Below, in pieces: positions 10,801-23,179 of a DNA stretch of 64,000 nucleotides. Position 1 is the stretch's first letter, and each line of letters opens with the position of its first letter. The notes under the pieces were generated by a model. It was not told the origin of the DNA, searched no databases, and worked only from the letters and a program-made list of their open reading frames with translations. Source of the DNA: Sipunculus nudus. Its lineage: Eukaryota; Annelida; Sipuncula; Golfingiida; Sipunculidae. The stretch is from the NCBI GenBank assembly GCA_026874595.1, contig CM049311.1, positions 45,575,676 through 45,639,675 of the forward strand. The letters run 5' to 3'. The position numbers were made by a program, and so were the translations under genes.

Positions 10801-12779
10801 CCAGATGCACCACTCCCAAATGCGCACCTGTCAGTTACGCTACTGCCAGATGCGCAACTGCCATATGCGCCACATTCCAGTTGCGCCTCATGCCAAATGC
10901 GCAACATAGCTATATTAAGTCATATGGAGTCAAATTACGTTTTGTTTATAGTAAGTGTGTATCTGTATCACACGGCCCATTCATTATTTTATCATTGTGG
11001 ATGTGGAAATTTAGAAAACGGGCCGGATGTAGCGAATAGGACGCAGAGTCACAAGACAGCGATTCACGGTTCGGATTGTTTTTACTCTACAAATGTAAAG
11101 CTTTTTTATTCTTTGTTTCCGATTGGAAACCGGGGATAAACTGCGCAGTCCTAAATGCAAAAATGTACAAGTAATGAATAAGTTCAATTATTAAGTGAAA
11201 CTAATTTGTTTTATTTTATTAGTTTTTAAACTTTTTGACTTTTTAAATTTTAAAACATGTTTTATTTTGTACATATTGTATATAACAGATACTGTTTTGT
11301 ATGTATATAATAAATCTGTAGTAACATTGTATTATTTTATGCATGTATGCGCTTTTGGATGATATTTTTATTCGTTAATCTGTGGGTGAGACGATAAATA
11401 GACAGCATTGCATGATATTTGTGGGTTTTTTTTGTACAGTGTTCAAAGAGATACTCATCTGTGTATGAAAAATGTCTATAATAAAACTATATGGCACAAC
11501 CTTCCCTGTTAATGTGATTAAAATATAAAACAATACAGAAAACAAATATATTGCCAAACATCAAAGTCACAGGATATTACTCTATCTTCTAAATTAAAAC
11601 AATATAAATCCAGACATATGTACAAAAAATATCTGAAACTTGGAATTGATTCTTAGAAACGATAATCCTGACTGTGATCGAAAGCGACAGTATGCAGTTC
11701 TGAAATAATATCATTTCTTTATTAAAACAATGTTAATGCATCACAAAAGAGTGCGTAACAATATCTGAATCGTAGAATGGATTATTTGCAACAAAAACCC
11801 AAACGATATTCGGGAAACGAAGGCATGCAGTCCAGAAATGATATTATTATTTATATACTTTCTGATAATAATGATAATGTGATTAAAAATAAATATTTCC
11901 ACGTTTACTTTCTCGTAAATTGGATATTATTAATTTAAATAAAAAAAAAACATGTCAGAAGCAATGAAAACCTAACGACGATGATGTAATGATATCGCAG
12001 GTATAACATGCATGTGCAGGTATATAACGGCCCATTTAAATGAGCTCATTAACAAGCCGCAACACTTTCCCTTTGATGTTCGGAGACCAAACCCGGCGGG
12101 GTTTTCCGGGTCAATTAAGCCATAGTGGTGAGTGGTTTCCTGTTAATCAGCAACGCATCAGTGTCAATAAGATCATATCTTACATAATCCTATTTTTAAG
12201 TCAAATATATGGCAAATATATGGCATAAATAAAATCACATATCAAATTAGACCACATTAGAAACGATAACAACACCAGTCATTTACACATATTACGTTTG
12301 TACGTCAACATGTTGTATCACCTACGAAAGCCGGACATTATGACACAATAAATATCACCGATAATATATATACATAACTTTTTTTTATATGACAGTTCAT
12401 TTTTAGTGTTTCTTAAAAAACGGAGACGAATAATTAATAATATCCAATGTTCATAAATTTTATTGACAGAAAACGCAACTGTGTCATGGTGATCGGCTGC
12501 ACGTGTCGTGACCGAACATTGTCGCTCAAAATGGAAAGGGTTTCTTAGCTCGTACAGGCCTATTGTTACAAAAATATACCGCATTCGATAAAATAATGAA
12601 GCGGCCGTGTGATACTGATACACACTTACTATAAGCACAACATAAAATGACTCTATATGGCTTATTATAATTTTGTTGCGCATATGGCATGTGGCGCAAC
12701 TGGAATGTGGCGCATATGGCAGTTGCGCAAACGGCAGTAGCGTAACTGACAGGTGCGCATTTGGGAGTGGCGCATCTGG
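10801..12779. mobile_element. 2.0 kb DNA element with ~190 bp terminal inverted repeats built of TGCGC motifs
   Basis: The left arm (10801-about 10998) starts CCAGATGCACCACTCCCAAA and the right arm (about 12592-12779) is its inverse, with roughly 85-90% identity by eye. Both arms contain about eight variants of a TGCGCAACT/TGCGCCAC motif and end at the shared 'cattattttatc'. CATG flanks both sides (10797-10800, 12780-12783) and may be a 4 bp target duplication, although CATG is palindromic and could belong to the arms. The 1.6 kb interior is AT-rich and codes for no transposase I can recognise, so this is a non-autonomous element of unknown superfamily. The 204-codon minus-strand open frame at its right end is an arm read-through. 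Confidence 0.8.
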
Positions 12780-12783
12780 CATG

Positions 12784-13530
12784 ACACCCTTTATGGTACA
12801 TGTGAGCGATGTTATAGTTTTAGCAAATATTAGATGCATCAGCCACTGTCCATTGGTACTTTGCCCTGGATATATAGGCTGTTGATATATAAAACAAAGT
12901 TTATCACCAGACTGCACCATTGATACATACATACAGACAGTGTCATTCTTAGGCTAATATCTAATATTATTGTTTGTGTGATGTAATATCATATACAGAT
13001 AGTGAAATATGCAAAGAATAGAAATATTTGACTTGACCACATAGTTTATTTATTCATTACATTGACTTGGTAATGACGAACTGTCTTTATATCATGTAAT
13101 GGATTCAGATCTTCAGGGGTTTGAATTAATTGATGTTTACATGGAGCAGTCATGTTACTTGATGGAGATGTAACAGAGCCAGGCCAGGCCTGTGTACAGT
13201 CTCAGAAAATAGTCTGGCTATCAAGGGAATATCTGCTGGATATGGAGACAACACAACTGGATCCAGCCCTGTGAATAATAGGTACAGAACTGACTGGCGG
13301 TCTTATTGGTTTTGGCTGCAGGGAATTAAAATCCATTTTCTATGGGAAGGTCAGGCTGTAGATTTGCTGGTGATGTGACATTTGGGGCTCCTGGAGGAGG
13401 CGTAAAGTGCCCAACAGGACTAGCCCAGCAGACTGCCTCAGTTCCAGACTGCTAAATGTGCATTTTCATTACATCCTCAGTTAAAGGCTCAGGATGGAGC
13501 AGGGCTTCGCATTTGCCATAGAAAGTACTT
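12784..13530. other. no gene recognised
   Basis: Unique-looking sequence; a somewhat GC-richer block at 13130-13520 has no recognisable exon. Confidence 0.4.
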
Positions 13531-13766
13531 GTCTAGTGACCCAGTGGTCACAGCCACAAACACATGTCTAGCGACACAGTGGTCACAGCCATAAACATGT
13601 CTACTGACACAGTGGTCACAGCAACAAACATGTCTAGTAACACAGTGGTCACAGCCATAAACATGTCTACTGACACAGTGGTCACAGCCACAAACACGTC
13701 TACTGACACAGTGGTCACAGCATCTAACACATGTCTAGTGACACAGTGGTCACAGCCACAAACACA
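13531..13766. repeat. 33-bp minisatellite, about seven units
   Basis: The unit is GACACAGTGGTCACAGCCA plus about 14 bp (taaacatgtctact-type); the last two units have small indels. Because 33 is divisible by three, both strands stay open and give artificial proteins with an 11-residue repeat. Confidence 0.95.
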
Positions 13767-14226
13767 AAGGGTTTCATATGATTGTGCTGCATGTTTTATT
13801 GCATGTTGGACAATAAATACATTCAAATGTTTGTTTTTTTTTATAAAATTTCTCTTTAATTTTTTTTGTACTGATAAATTTGTCGCGATAAAATATAAGA
13901 TAGGCGAACTATTACTTTTGTTAACTGAAGATAAGTTAAGATTTAGGCCATAGGATAAAGGTTTAATATTGGACCAACTTGCCCATTCGGCCAAACAAGG
14001 GGAGACCTTTGGTTGTCTTACCACCATTAAGGTCAAGCCCTATATTCCTTGAATCTGTGTACGTATATATAAGCTGATGGAAAGACTTTCCAGGTGAAAC
14101 TGTGTATATATTCTCTGATGTGTAAGACCTTCCAGGTGAACCTGTGTATTTACAGACTGATGTAAAGACTTCCTGTGTAAATACAGGTAGTTGTAAACTT
14201 ATTTATTTTTGCAGGATTACATTTAA
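13767..14226. other. no gene; short degenerate 42-bp repeat
   Basis: At 14074-14186 a unit of about 42 bp (CTGATGTAAAGACTTCCAGG-like) occurs three times with decay. The rest is unique. Confidence 0.5.
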
Positions 14227-15470
14227 TTGTATCCCCAGACAAAGTTGGGATACTATGGTTTAAGCACAGTCGCGCTGCTGCCACCACCGCCGCCACAGAG
14301 ATTCCTTTTGGAAGCAAAACTCAAAAAATATTTCATGGATCTTTCCCAAACTTGACTTGTGCATAGATATTGGGGAGAGGACGATGCCTATTCAAAATGG
14401 GGTCGTGACCTTTACTAGGAGAGTGTCCTTGACCTTGAATAGATCCATTTTTGGGGAATATCACACAAATTCTTAAATATCTCAAGAAATCTTGCATGGA
14501 TTGATCCAAAAAATCAAGTTGACCAAAGATCTTGCATAGTGTTGTCATATACCGGAAACTTGTGGTGCCACCTATTATCCTTTTCTTGTTTTTGTGCCGT
14601 CATTGCCACTTGTGAGCATTATAAGTTAAAAACTAATGGACAGATTTCTTTCATATTATGCATATACATAGACATGGGTTATTGGGTGATGTATATTTAA
14701 ATTGGGGTCATGATCTTTTCTATGAGTGGCCTTGGCCCTGAATATTGCCATAAATGGTGAAAATCACACAAAATCATAAATATCTCAATAAGGGTGCATG
14801 GATTGGTCCACAAATCAAATTGACCAAAGATCTTTGATAGCTATGTCTTCTGGGGAATACAGGTGGTGCCATCTTCTGTCCATTTCTTGTTTTTGCGCCT
14901 TTTAATACCCCATCATTGTCACTTGACAGTACTGTGAGCATTATAGGTAAAAAACTAATGGACAGATTGGCCTGAAAGTGTGCATATCCATAGATCTTGG
15001 ACTCTTCTTCCATCTTGTACTTAAGACTGGTGGCGCCATTTGCAGTCTTTTTCCCGCGGCGTCCATCTGTACATGTTCTTTGGGTGAAAATTGCTCATAT
15101 CTTTGGAGTGGTTCAAGGTATTGGTCTTAAATTTGGCATGTACATCAATCTTGGAGAATTTTCTCATCAACCAGCCAGGTTGCGCCACCTTCCTTCCTGT
15201 TTTTATAAAAAAAAGCTCTTTTCTTACGAGTGGTGTGCCTTATTGGTCTGAAACTGTGCATGTCCATAGATCTTGGACTCCTCCATCTTGCACTCAAGAC
15301 TGGTGGCACCATCTGCAATATTTTTGTGTGGCGTCCATCCGTACATTTGTTTTAAGTGAAAATTGCTCATATTTGAGGAGTTTTTCAATGTGTTGGTAAG
15401 CAATTTGGCATGTACATCCATCTTGGAGAGATCATCAACCAGCCCGGTTGCGCCCCCCTTCCTTACCATT
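14227..15470 (+). mobile_element. family C element, 5' portion (3' end missing)
   Basis: Starts TTGTATCCCCAGACAAAG and then ttGGGATACTATGG, a hairpin with GTATCCC/GGGATAC arms. A CCACCACCGCCGCC run and core units with 'tggtggtgccacct' and 'gaccttgaccttgaat' follow. It matches the complete copy at 51778-53794. It is cut at 15470 where a family A head begins, and the family C 3' end was not found after that A element. Confidence 0.7.
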
Positions 15471-18400
15471 TTTAGCTCAGCTGACTATAAGTCATCTGAG
15501 CTATAGTCGTGGTCCATTGTCCGTCGTCCGTCCGTCTGTCCGTCCGTAGATGTGGCACATTTTGAAACCGTAAGACCTAGGAATCCAAAATTCGGCATAA
15601 TGTTAGATGTCCCCAAGATCTCCTACCAAGCCGAAAACTGGGTCTTTGGTTCTTCATTCCTTTTAGAAATTAAGGAAAAACCTCAATTTTTTATTAAAAA
15701 CCTATTTTTACACTTCAGGACTGCCTAATATCAAAACCACTCATCTGTTTTTCCTCATATTTACCATAAATATTCCTCTATATAATTCCTATGTACATGC
15801 CAGAAATTAGGTGTGTATTTTATAATTTTAAAAAGTTATGGGCCCAAACATAATGCATTGTGTAAAAAATCAGGAAATATATTTGATCACTTAACACAAA
15901 ACATGTTAAAGCTATGGTCTTTTTTTCCAGTAATATAACTTTAATTAATCAAAATTAAATTGCATACCCAAAATTAGATCAAAATCTTTTAAATTTTTAA
16001 AAATATTAACAAAAATAAAAAATTGGTACCTTAAATTTTGCCCAACTTTGACCATGGCACGTTTTCTCCTGTAGGTACTGTTGATCTAATTTTCACAGCA
16101 TGTACAAATAATGATTTAATCTGTTAAAATCTGAAATTTGAAAATAAAAGCTGCAAAATTAGGCTAGTTATTGAATTTTTTTGGAGGCTCTTGTTATATT
16201 CCCTTACATTGTCAAGCAGTCCACTGTGGTCACTGTTGGTCATTCAGTGCAGCTCTGTATGCTCCTAAGGTTGTTGGCATAATGTTAGATGTCCCCAAGA
16301 TCTCCTACCAAGCCGAAAACTGGGTCTTTGCGACTTTGTTCCTTTGAGAAATTAAGGAAAACCTCAATTTTTTATTGAAAACCTATTTTCACATTTCAGG
16401 ACAGCCTAACTACGAAACCACTCACCTGTTTTTCCTCATATTTACCATAAATATTCCTCTATATACTTCCTATGTACATTGCAGAAATTATGTCTGTATT
16501 ATATGATTTAAAAAAAGTAATGGGCTCAAACATAATGCATTGTGTAAAAAATCAGGAAAGATATTTGATCACTTAACACAAAAACATTTTAAATCTATGG
16601 ACTTTTTTCCAGTAATATATCTTTAATTAATCAAAATTAAATTGTATACCCAAAATTAGATCAAAATCTGTTAAATTTTTTAAAATATTAGCAAAAATAA
16701 AAAATTAGTACCTTAAATTTTGCCTAAATTTGAGCATGGCACGTTTTTTTCTTATAAGTACATTTGATTTGATTTTCACAGCCAGTTTACATATGGATTT
16801 AATCTGATGAATTTTGAATTTGAAAGTATAAGCTTAAAAATAGTCTAGCTATTGAAGTTTTTAAGAAGCCTTAATGTATTTGTATTTTCTAGCATTATGA
16901 CCCTACTTTTGTTTACCTAGTAATCCAAATATTGGCATAATGTTAGATGTAATTGTAAATATTCATATTCTTCCATACATTTTCTATGTACATACCAAAA
17001 TTAAGGTCAGTATTGCATAATTTGTTGAAGTTATAGGCCCAAACATAATGCACCTTGTAAAAAATCAGGATATATATTTACTCACTTAACATAAGAATGG
17101 CTGAGACTTTTTTTTCAAGAATATAACATCATTTAATCAAGATTCAATTGTATAGGGAAAATTAGATCTGAAATTTGCAATTTTTAGCTCAGCTGACTAT
17201 AAGTCATCTGAGCTATAGTCGTGGTCCATTGTCCGTCGTCCGTCCGTCTGTCCGTCGTGCCGTCCGTCCGTCCGTCCGTAGATGTGGCACGTTTTGAAAC
17301 CGTAAGACCTAGGAATCCAAAATTCAGCATAATGTTAGATGTCCCCAAGATCTCCTACCAAGCCAAAAACTGGGTCTTTGTGACTTCATTCCTTTGAGAA
17401 ATTAAGGAAAAACCTCAATTTTTTATTAAAAACCTATTTTCACACTTCAGGACTGCCTAATATCAAAACCACTCATCTGTTTTTCATCATATTTCCTATA
17501 AATAATCCTCTATATAATTCCTATGTACATGCCAGAAATTAGGTCTGTATTATATAATTTAAAAAAAGTTATGGGCCCAAACATAATGCATTTTGTAAAT
17601 AATCAGGAAAGAAATTTTATCACTTAACACAAAACTTGTTAAAGCTAAGCACTTTTTTTCCAGTAATATTTCTTTTATTAATCAAAATTAAATTGTATAC
17701 CCAAAATTAGATCAAAATCTTTTAAATTTTTTAAAATATTAGCAAAAATAAAAAATTGGTACCTTAAATTTTGCCCAACTTTGACCATGGCACGCTTTTT
17801 TGCTGTAACTGCTGTGAATTTAATTTTCACAGCATGTTTTTGTTACCATTTCAACTGTTAACATTAAAAATTTGAAACCAGTTGATCAAAAACTGTAGAT
17901 TTTATTCAAGTTTTCAAGCACCATGTCACATATTGCTAGTGTTATGCAGTTTGCTAGAGCTCAGCTCCCGAGCTTCAGCTCTAAGTTCCTTAAATTTGGC
18001 ATACAGTTAGATTTCTCCAAAATCCCCTACCATGCCAAGAATTTGGTCACTAGGACTTAATTCCTTCGAGATATCAATGAAAAACTTCATTTTTCCATTT
18101 AAAGCCCATTGTTACCCTTTAAGACTGCCTAATATCAAAACCAATGATCTGACTTTAATCATATATAATATACATATTTTTCTATACATTCGCTATGCAC
18201 ATGCCAGAAATGATGTCAGTATTGTGTATTTTTTTTAAGTTATGGGCCCAAACATAATGCACTTTGTAAAAAATCAAGAAATATATTTACTCCCTTAACA
18301 AGGGCATTGCTGAAGCTAGAGATTTTTTTGTCAGGGATGTAACATTATTTAATCAAGATTCAATTGAATACCCAAAATTAGTTCTGAATTTTTCAAATTT

Positions 18401-20948
18401 TATAAGTTATTAGTATAAATATAAAATTAGTACCTTAAATTTTGCCCAACTGTGACCATGGCACGTTTGTTTCCCGTGAGCACTGTTGATATAATTTTCA
18501 TATCATGCACACATAAGGATTTCATCTTTGTAGTTTAGAAAGCTGAAAGAAATTGGCCAAATATTGAAGCTTTTATTAATGTTTTTTATGAGACCCTGGT
18601 AGACTTTGGCTCTCTCCAGCCCTTCTTGAGTCACCTGTATGTTGACCTTGTTGACCTTTCATCAAATTATGCACGCTTGAGGCGAGAATCCAGGCAGCTT
18701 ATGGCCAGCCACAGTTGATCCAGGTGTCCAACCCAACTCATCTAGTAGTTTTAACCAACAACATAACAATAAACAATAAATTAATAAATTTTTATTGTTT
18801 TTTTATAACAAATTAAAGAAAAATAGAAAAGGAATTTGTTAGTTTATAATCACAGGAAAATAACTTGCAGTAACTGATGATATAAGAATCTTGTATCGAT
18901 GGGTAGAATGTCACATATTCCAAATAACACCATGCAGTCACCTATAGCATTTTTCAGTTCATTTTTAATGATAAAGAAGTAAATCATATTATTCATTACT
19001 AATCATTAGGGATTAAATGAAGGAAATTAATGATAGACAAAGATGCAGTTGATAATATTAATCTAGATTCCTACTGTGTCTAGTGTGTACATTGATGTGA
19101 AATTAGTCCAAAATGAATTTTTTACAGTTATTTTTTAATATAAATAAAAGCCATAAAACCAGGTACTTATGATCATTATTTAAATGTGTGAATTTTGAAT
19201 ATTCTGGATTCTCAACATCATGGTTTGGTGAAAACTGAATAAATACCAGACATGGTGCAAATACTTTGTAATTGTATTTAAATACGAATATGATTATGTA
19301 CTCCATTATAAAATTTCTTGCATAAAGAATGGGAATTCAGGTAAAAATGAAAGTATATGAATACTCATGCAAATACTTTCAAAATGTATTCATGAATGCA
19401 TTCATGAATATATTCTTTAATATATTTTAATAATCATATCAGTTATATTTCATTTTAAAAAATCAAAAGATTCTCTTATTATTTTTAATAAAAATTATAT
19501 TTGGGACAATTTTTGTAATTTTTTTAATAAATAGTTAAACTCTTATATTATATGTTCTGCTTATAAGTTATATGGCCATGTCAAAATTTGTGTGACAGTA
19601 GTACTCCACTTGTTTATAAAATAAATGAAATCAATCCTCTTCCCTGTCTCCAAAGGTACTATCAAAATCATACATAAGCTAAACAACAACTCATAATACA
19701 GCTTATATTTATTACCACACAAAACCAGCATGTGCCTCATTTCTAAATCATATTTTTTGATCATATATAACAGCTGAGCGTCGTGACCCATAGGTCCCTT
19801 GTTTTCAGTTATTAGCATAAATATAAAATCAGTACCTTAAATTTTGCCCAACTTTGGCCACAGCACAATTTTTTCCTGTAAGTACTGTGGATGTTATTTT
19901 CACAGCATGTACACATTAGGATTAAATCTGTTAAAATCTGAAATTTGAAAAATAAAAGCTGCAAAATTAGGCTAGTTATTGAATTTGTTTGGAGGCTCTT
20001 GTTGTATTCCCTTACATTGTCAAGCAGTCCACTGAGGTCACTTTAGGTCATTCAGTGCAACACTTTTTTCTCCCCAGGCAGTTATGTAATCCCATCACTG
20101 GGGCAAACCCTCTCTCTTGTTGAGCTTGATTTAGGCTGCCAGCATAAATACCACAGGGGAGCCTTTCTCCCCCCCCCCCCCCCCCCCCCCACACCCCATT
20201 CTGTAGACAGACCTGTTCTCTAAACAAGATGAATCTTATAATTTCACATTTTTTCAGCAATGAACAGTAACAACAGAGACCCTGACCCACCGCTTCGGTA
20301 CACAGGACTAATACACAAGACAAAGCTGATAATTTTAATGTTAAAAAAATTCTTTTTGTTGAGACTTGGACAATTTTGATTTTTTTTTAAAGAAAAAAAT
20401 GTTCAGGAATTTAATCCTAATATTCAAATATGGTAAAATATTAGGACCTAATGTAAGTGCTAACTGACAAGATTTAAGAAGATATAAATACTTTGTAGCA
20501 TTTCATTCATATCTCTTAAAGTTGGTGGGGCCTAGGTGTGAATAACACTGTTAAACCTAGTTTTTTTAAATTAGGAATATTGGTCAAACTTTGTGGGATT
20601 AATTTTTAACTCATATGGCCATATATTTAACTTTTGAAAACTTAATTACCTTCACACATTATTTGTTTATGAAATGGAACTTTTATATGACACTTACCGT
20701 AGGCCCATTTTATCCCTTGGTGCATCACTAAATGGTTTCAGGCTAAAGGTTTCATTTAATACACAGTCCATATGCTTTAGCTCATGTCCATTATTCTATA
20801 ATTTACAGAGTTTCATTTAAGCTGGGCCATTTTCTCTTAGCTTTTAAAATGGTAATATACATGGAAAAACCATAAGAAATAAAAATATTTTGCAGTTACT
20901 AATATTTTCCAAAATTCAGCTGAGCGACGTGATCCATGGGTCCCTTGT
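15471..20948 (+). mobile_element. family A HINE, outer copy interrupted by a second one
   Basis: The head TTTAGCTCAGCTGACT with arm AGTCATCTGAGCT and a GTCCGTCCGT tract starts at 15471. Core units of about 650-680 bp begin at 'ttggcataatgttagatgtc' (about 15592, 16274 and 16934). The element breaks at about 17181 and resumes at about 19804 with 'cagttattagcataaatat'. It ends with CAGCTGAGC..GATCCATGGGTC and CCTTGTT at 20948. A run of 22 C lies at 20169-20190 in the resumed part. Noncoding. Confidence 0.8.
17182..19803 (+). mobile_element. family A HINE, inner copy (complete, 2.6 kb)
   Basis: Complete from TTTAGCTCAGCTGACT (arms AGCTCAGCTGACT and AGTCATCTGAGCT) through a GTCCGTCCGTCC tract and two core units. 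A long 3' body ('cagccacagttgatccagg', 'ccataaaaccaggtactt', 'gaatgcattcatgaatata') follows, then the tail CAGCTGAGCG..GACCCATAGGTCCCTTGT. The same long body occurs at 31161-33012 and 46250-48878, defining a subfamily. It lies inside the outer copy at a T run. Confidence 0.85.
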
Positions 20949-20986
20949 TTAAACACAAGACTGGTGGTGCCACCTACAATCATTAT

Positions 20987-22418
20987 TATGCCCCCGCCAC
21001 AAAGTGGCCGGGGCATATAGTTTTACCCATGTCCGTCATTCTGTCCTTCCGTCCTTCCGAAATCAAACAGTTGTACGGACTTTTTTTCGCAATGCCTGCA
21101 GATATTGGCCTGATTTTTGGTGTGTTGGCAGATATAGACCAGTTACAGATCGAGTTCGCGTTGTGTCCCGGTTGACCTACTTTTGACCGTTTTACGGCTC
21201 CTAAACTTAAAAAATTTCATGAAAAATAGAAATTTCATGACAAATACACATGTATGGACTTTTTTTTCGCAATGCCTGCAGATATTGGCCTGATTTTTGG
21301 TGTGTAGGCAGATAATGACCAGTTACAGATCGAGTTCGCGTTTTGTCCCAGTTAACCTACTTTTGACTGTTTTACGTCTCCTAAACTTAGAAAATTTCAT
21401 GAAAAATAGAAATTTCATGACAAATGTACACATGTACAGACTTTTTTCGCAATGCCTGCAGATATTGGCCTGATTTTTTGTGTGTGGGCAGATAATGACC
21501 AGTTACAGATAGAGTTCGCGTTTCGTCCCGGTTGACCTACTTTTGAACGTTTTACACCTCCTTAACTTAGAAAATTTCATGAAAAATAGAAATATTCATG
21601 ACAGATACACATGTACAGACTTTTTTTCGCAATGCCTGCAGATATTGGCCTGATTTTTGGTGTGTGGGCAGATATTGACCAGTTACAGATTGATTTCGTG
21701 TTTCGTCAAGTTGACCTACTTTTGATTGTTTTACGGCTCCTGAACATAAAAAATTTTTATGTTAAATATAAATTTTCATGACAAATACACTTGTACAGAC
21801 ACTTGTACCCATGTCCGTCCTTCCGTCCTTCCGAAATCAAACAGTTGTACGGACTTTTCTTCGCAATACCTGCAGATATTGGCCTGATTTTTGGTGTGTG
21901 GGCAGATAATGACCAGTTACAGATCAAGTTCACGTTTTGTCCCAGTTGACCTACTTTTGACCATTTGACGGTGCTCTAACATAGAAAATTTCATAAAAAA
22001 TAGAAATTTTCATAACAAATGCATATGTACGGACTTTTTTTTCGCAATGCCTGCAGATATTGGCCTGAATTTTTATGTGTGGGCAGATAATGACAGTTAC
22101 AGATCGAGTTCGCGTTTCCTCCTGGTTGACCTACTTTTGATTGTTTTACGGCTCCTAAACATAAAAAATTTCATGAAAGACAGAAATTTTTATGGAAAAT
22201 GCACATGTATGGACTTTTTTTCACAATGCCTGCATATACTGGCATGATTTTTGGTGTGTTGCTTGATAATGACCCGTTACAGATCGAGTTTGCATTTTGC
22301 CCTTGTTGACCTACTTTTGACCATACGACACCTCCTAACTTAAAAAATTTTTCATAATTTTACAAATGTTTCTAATTTGCCCCAGGCGGGGGCATTCGTG
22401 TCGTTCCGACACATCTAG
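20987..22418 (+). mobile_element. family D HINE, copy 1
   Basis: The 5' end TTATGCCCCCGCCACAAAG is followed by TGGCCGGGGCAT (hairpin). It has GTCCGTC/CTTCCGT microsatellite and then seven ~180 bp core units, each with 'cgcaatgcctgcagatatt' and 'gttgacctacttttga'. The 3' end has GGCGGGGGCAT, the exact inverse of the 5' ATGCCCCCGCC, then the hairpin GTGTCG-TTC-CGACAC and ATCTAG at 22418 followed by TT. The microsatellite plus first-unit start recurs at about 21805-21860, as if two copies were fused. Open frames inside are periodicity artefacts (180 bp = 60 codons). Confidence 0.9.
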
Positions 22419-23179
22419 TTGTGTTTTGTGCATCCATGCCAGTATTTTAGCAGTAAAGTTTGTAATTGGTGCATGTACTCAGGTTCAAAATGTTCAGTGC
22501 TTGCATTGTACATATACATGTCGCACTTGTACATGAAAAGTAATGGTCAAGCATGGAAGCATTATACCTGATGTACTGTGGTTGCCTTTATATTGGCGAG
22601 GCTGAATTTTTTACGGTTTTTGTATTTTTAAAAGTTTCATGGGGTTCCTTTTTCGCGCTTTATCATTAGTCAAGTAGTATATTTTATTATCAAATATAAA
22701 ACTATGAACTGTAATGAACAAATTATTTCATAAACCATGGATAAAACTATTATATAGGTCTACTATTTCTCCAGCCGGATATTGCATGTGCGAACAGTCA
22801 CTGAAGGCTGAGCCAACACGTGTGGGAAGCATTGACCCCTGCTGGTTGTAATTAGTTCAGGGCCAAGGCTTATTTCAAACTACTCATATTCTACTGTTCT
22901 ACTGCAATTTGGCCCCATAATGAACTGTGATCTTTCAAATATATTCAAAATTCTCGTCATCACTAGCCAATCAAACATTGTTTGGTGTGTCATGATTTCG
23001 GTTGTGAGAGAATTAGTCCTTTATACAGTTACAAGGTGGCGCTACCTCAGCAGCAACGTTCACTTTTTTAGTGGCAAATTTTATTCATTGACAATAACTA
23101 AATACGGCACAATGTGAAAGAGTACCTTCTACTCAATATTCATTTTAAGCGGCATCTGGCTTGGCACACATACACGTAA
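22419..23179. other. no gene recognised
   Basis: Unique AT-rich sequence without open frames of interest. Confidence 0.4.

Noticed and set aside
12318-12932. Longest open frame in the window (204 codons, minus strand)
   Set aside because: It runs through the right inverted arm of the 10801-12779 element; the start of the 113-codon plus-strand frame at 10798 is the same peptide from the left arm. No family motif.
13548-14036. 162-codon minus and 129-codon plus open frames with an 11-residue repeat
   Set aside because: Produced by the 33-bp minisatellite, which has no in-phase stop on either strand; the rest of each frame shows no domain.
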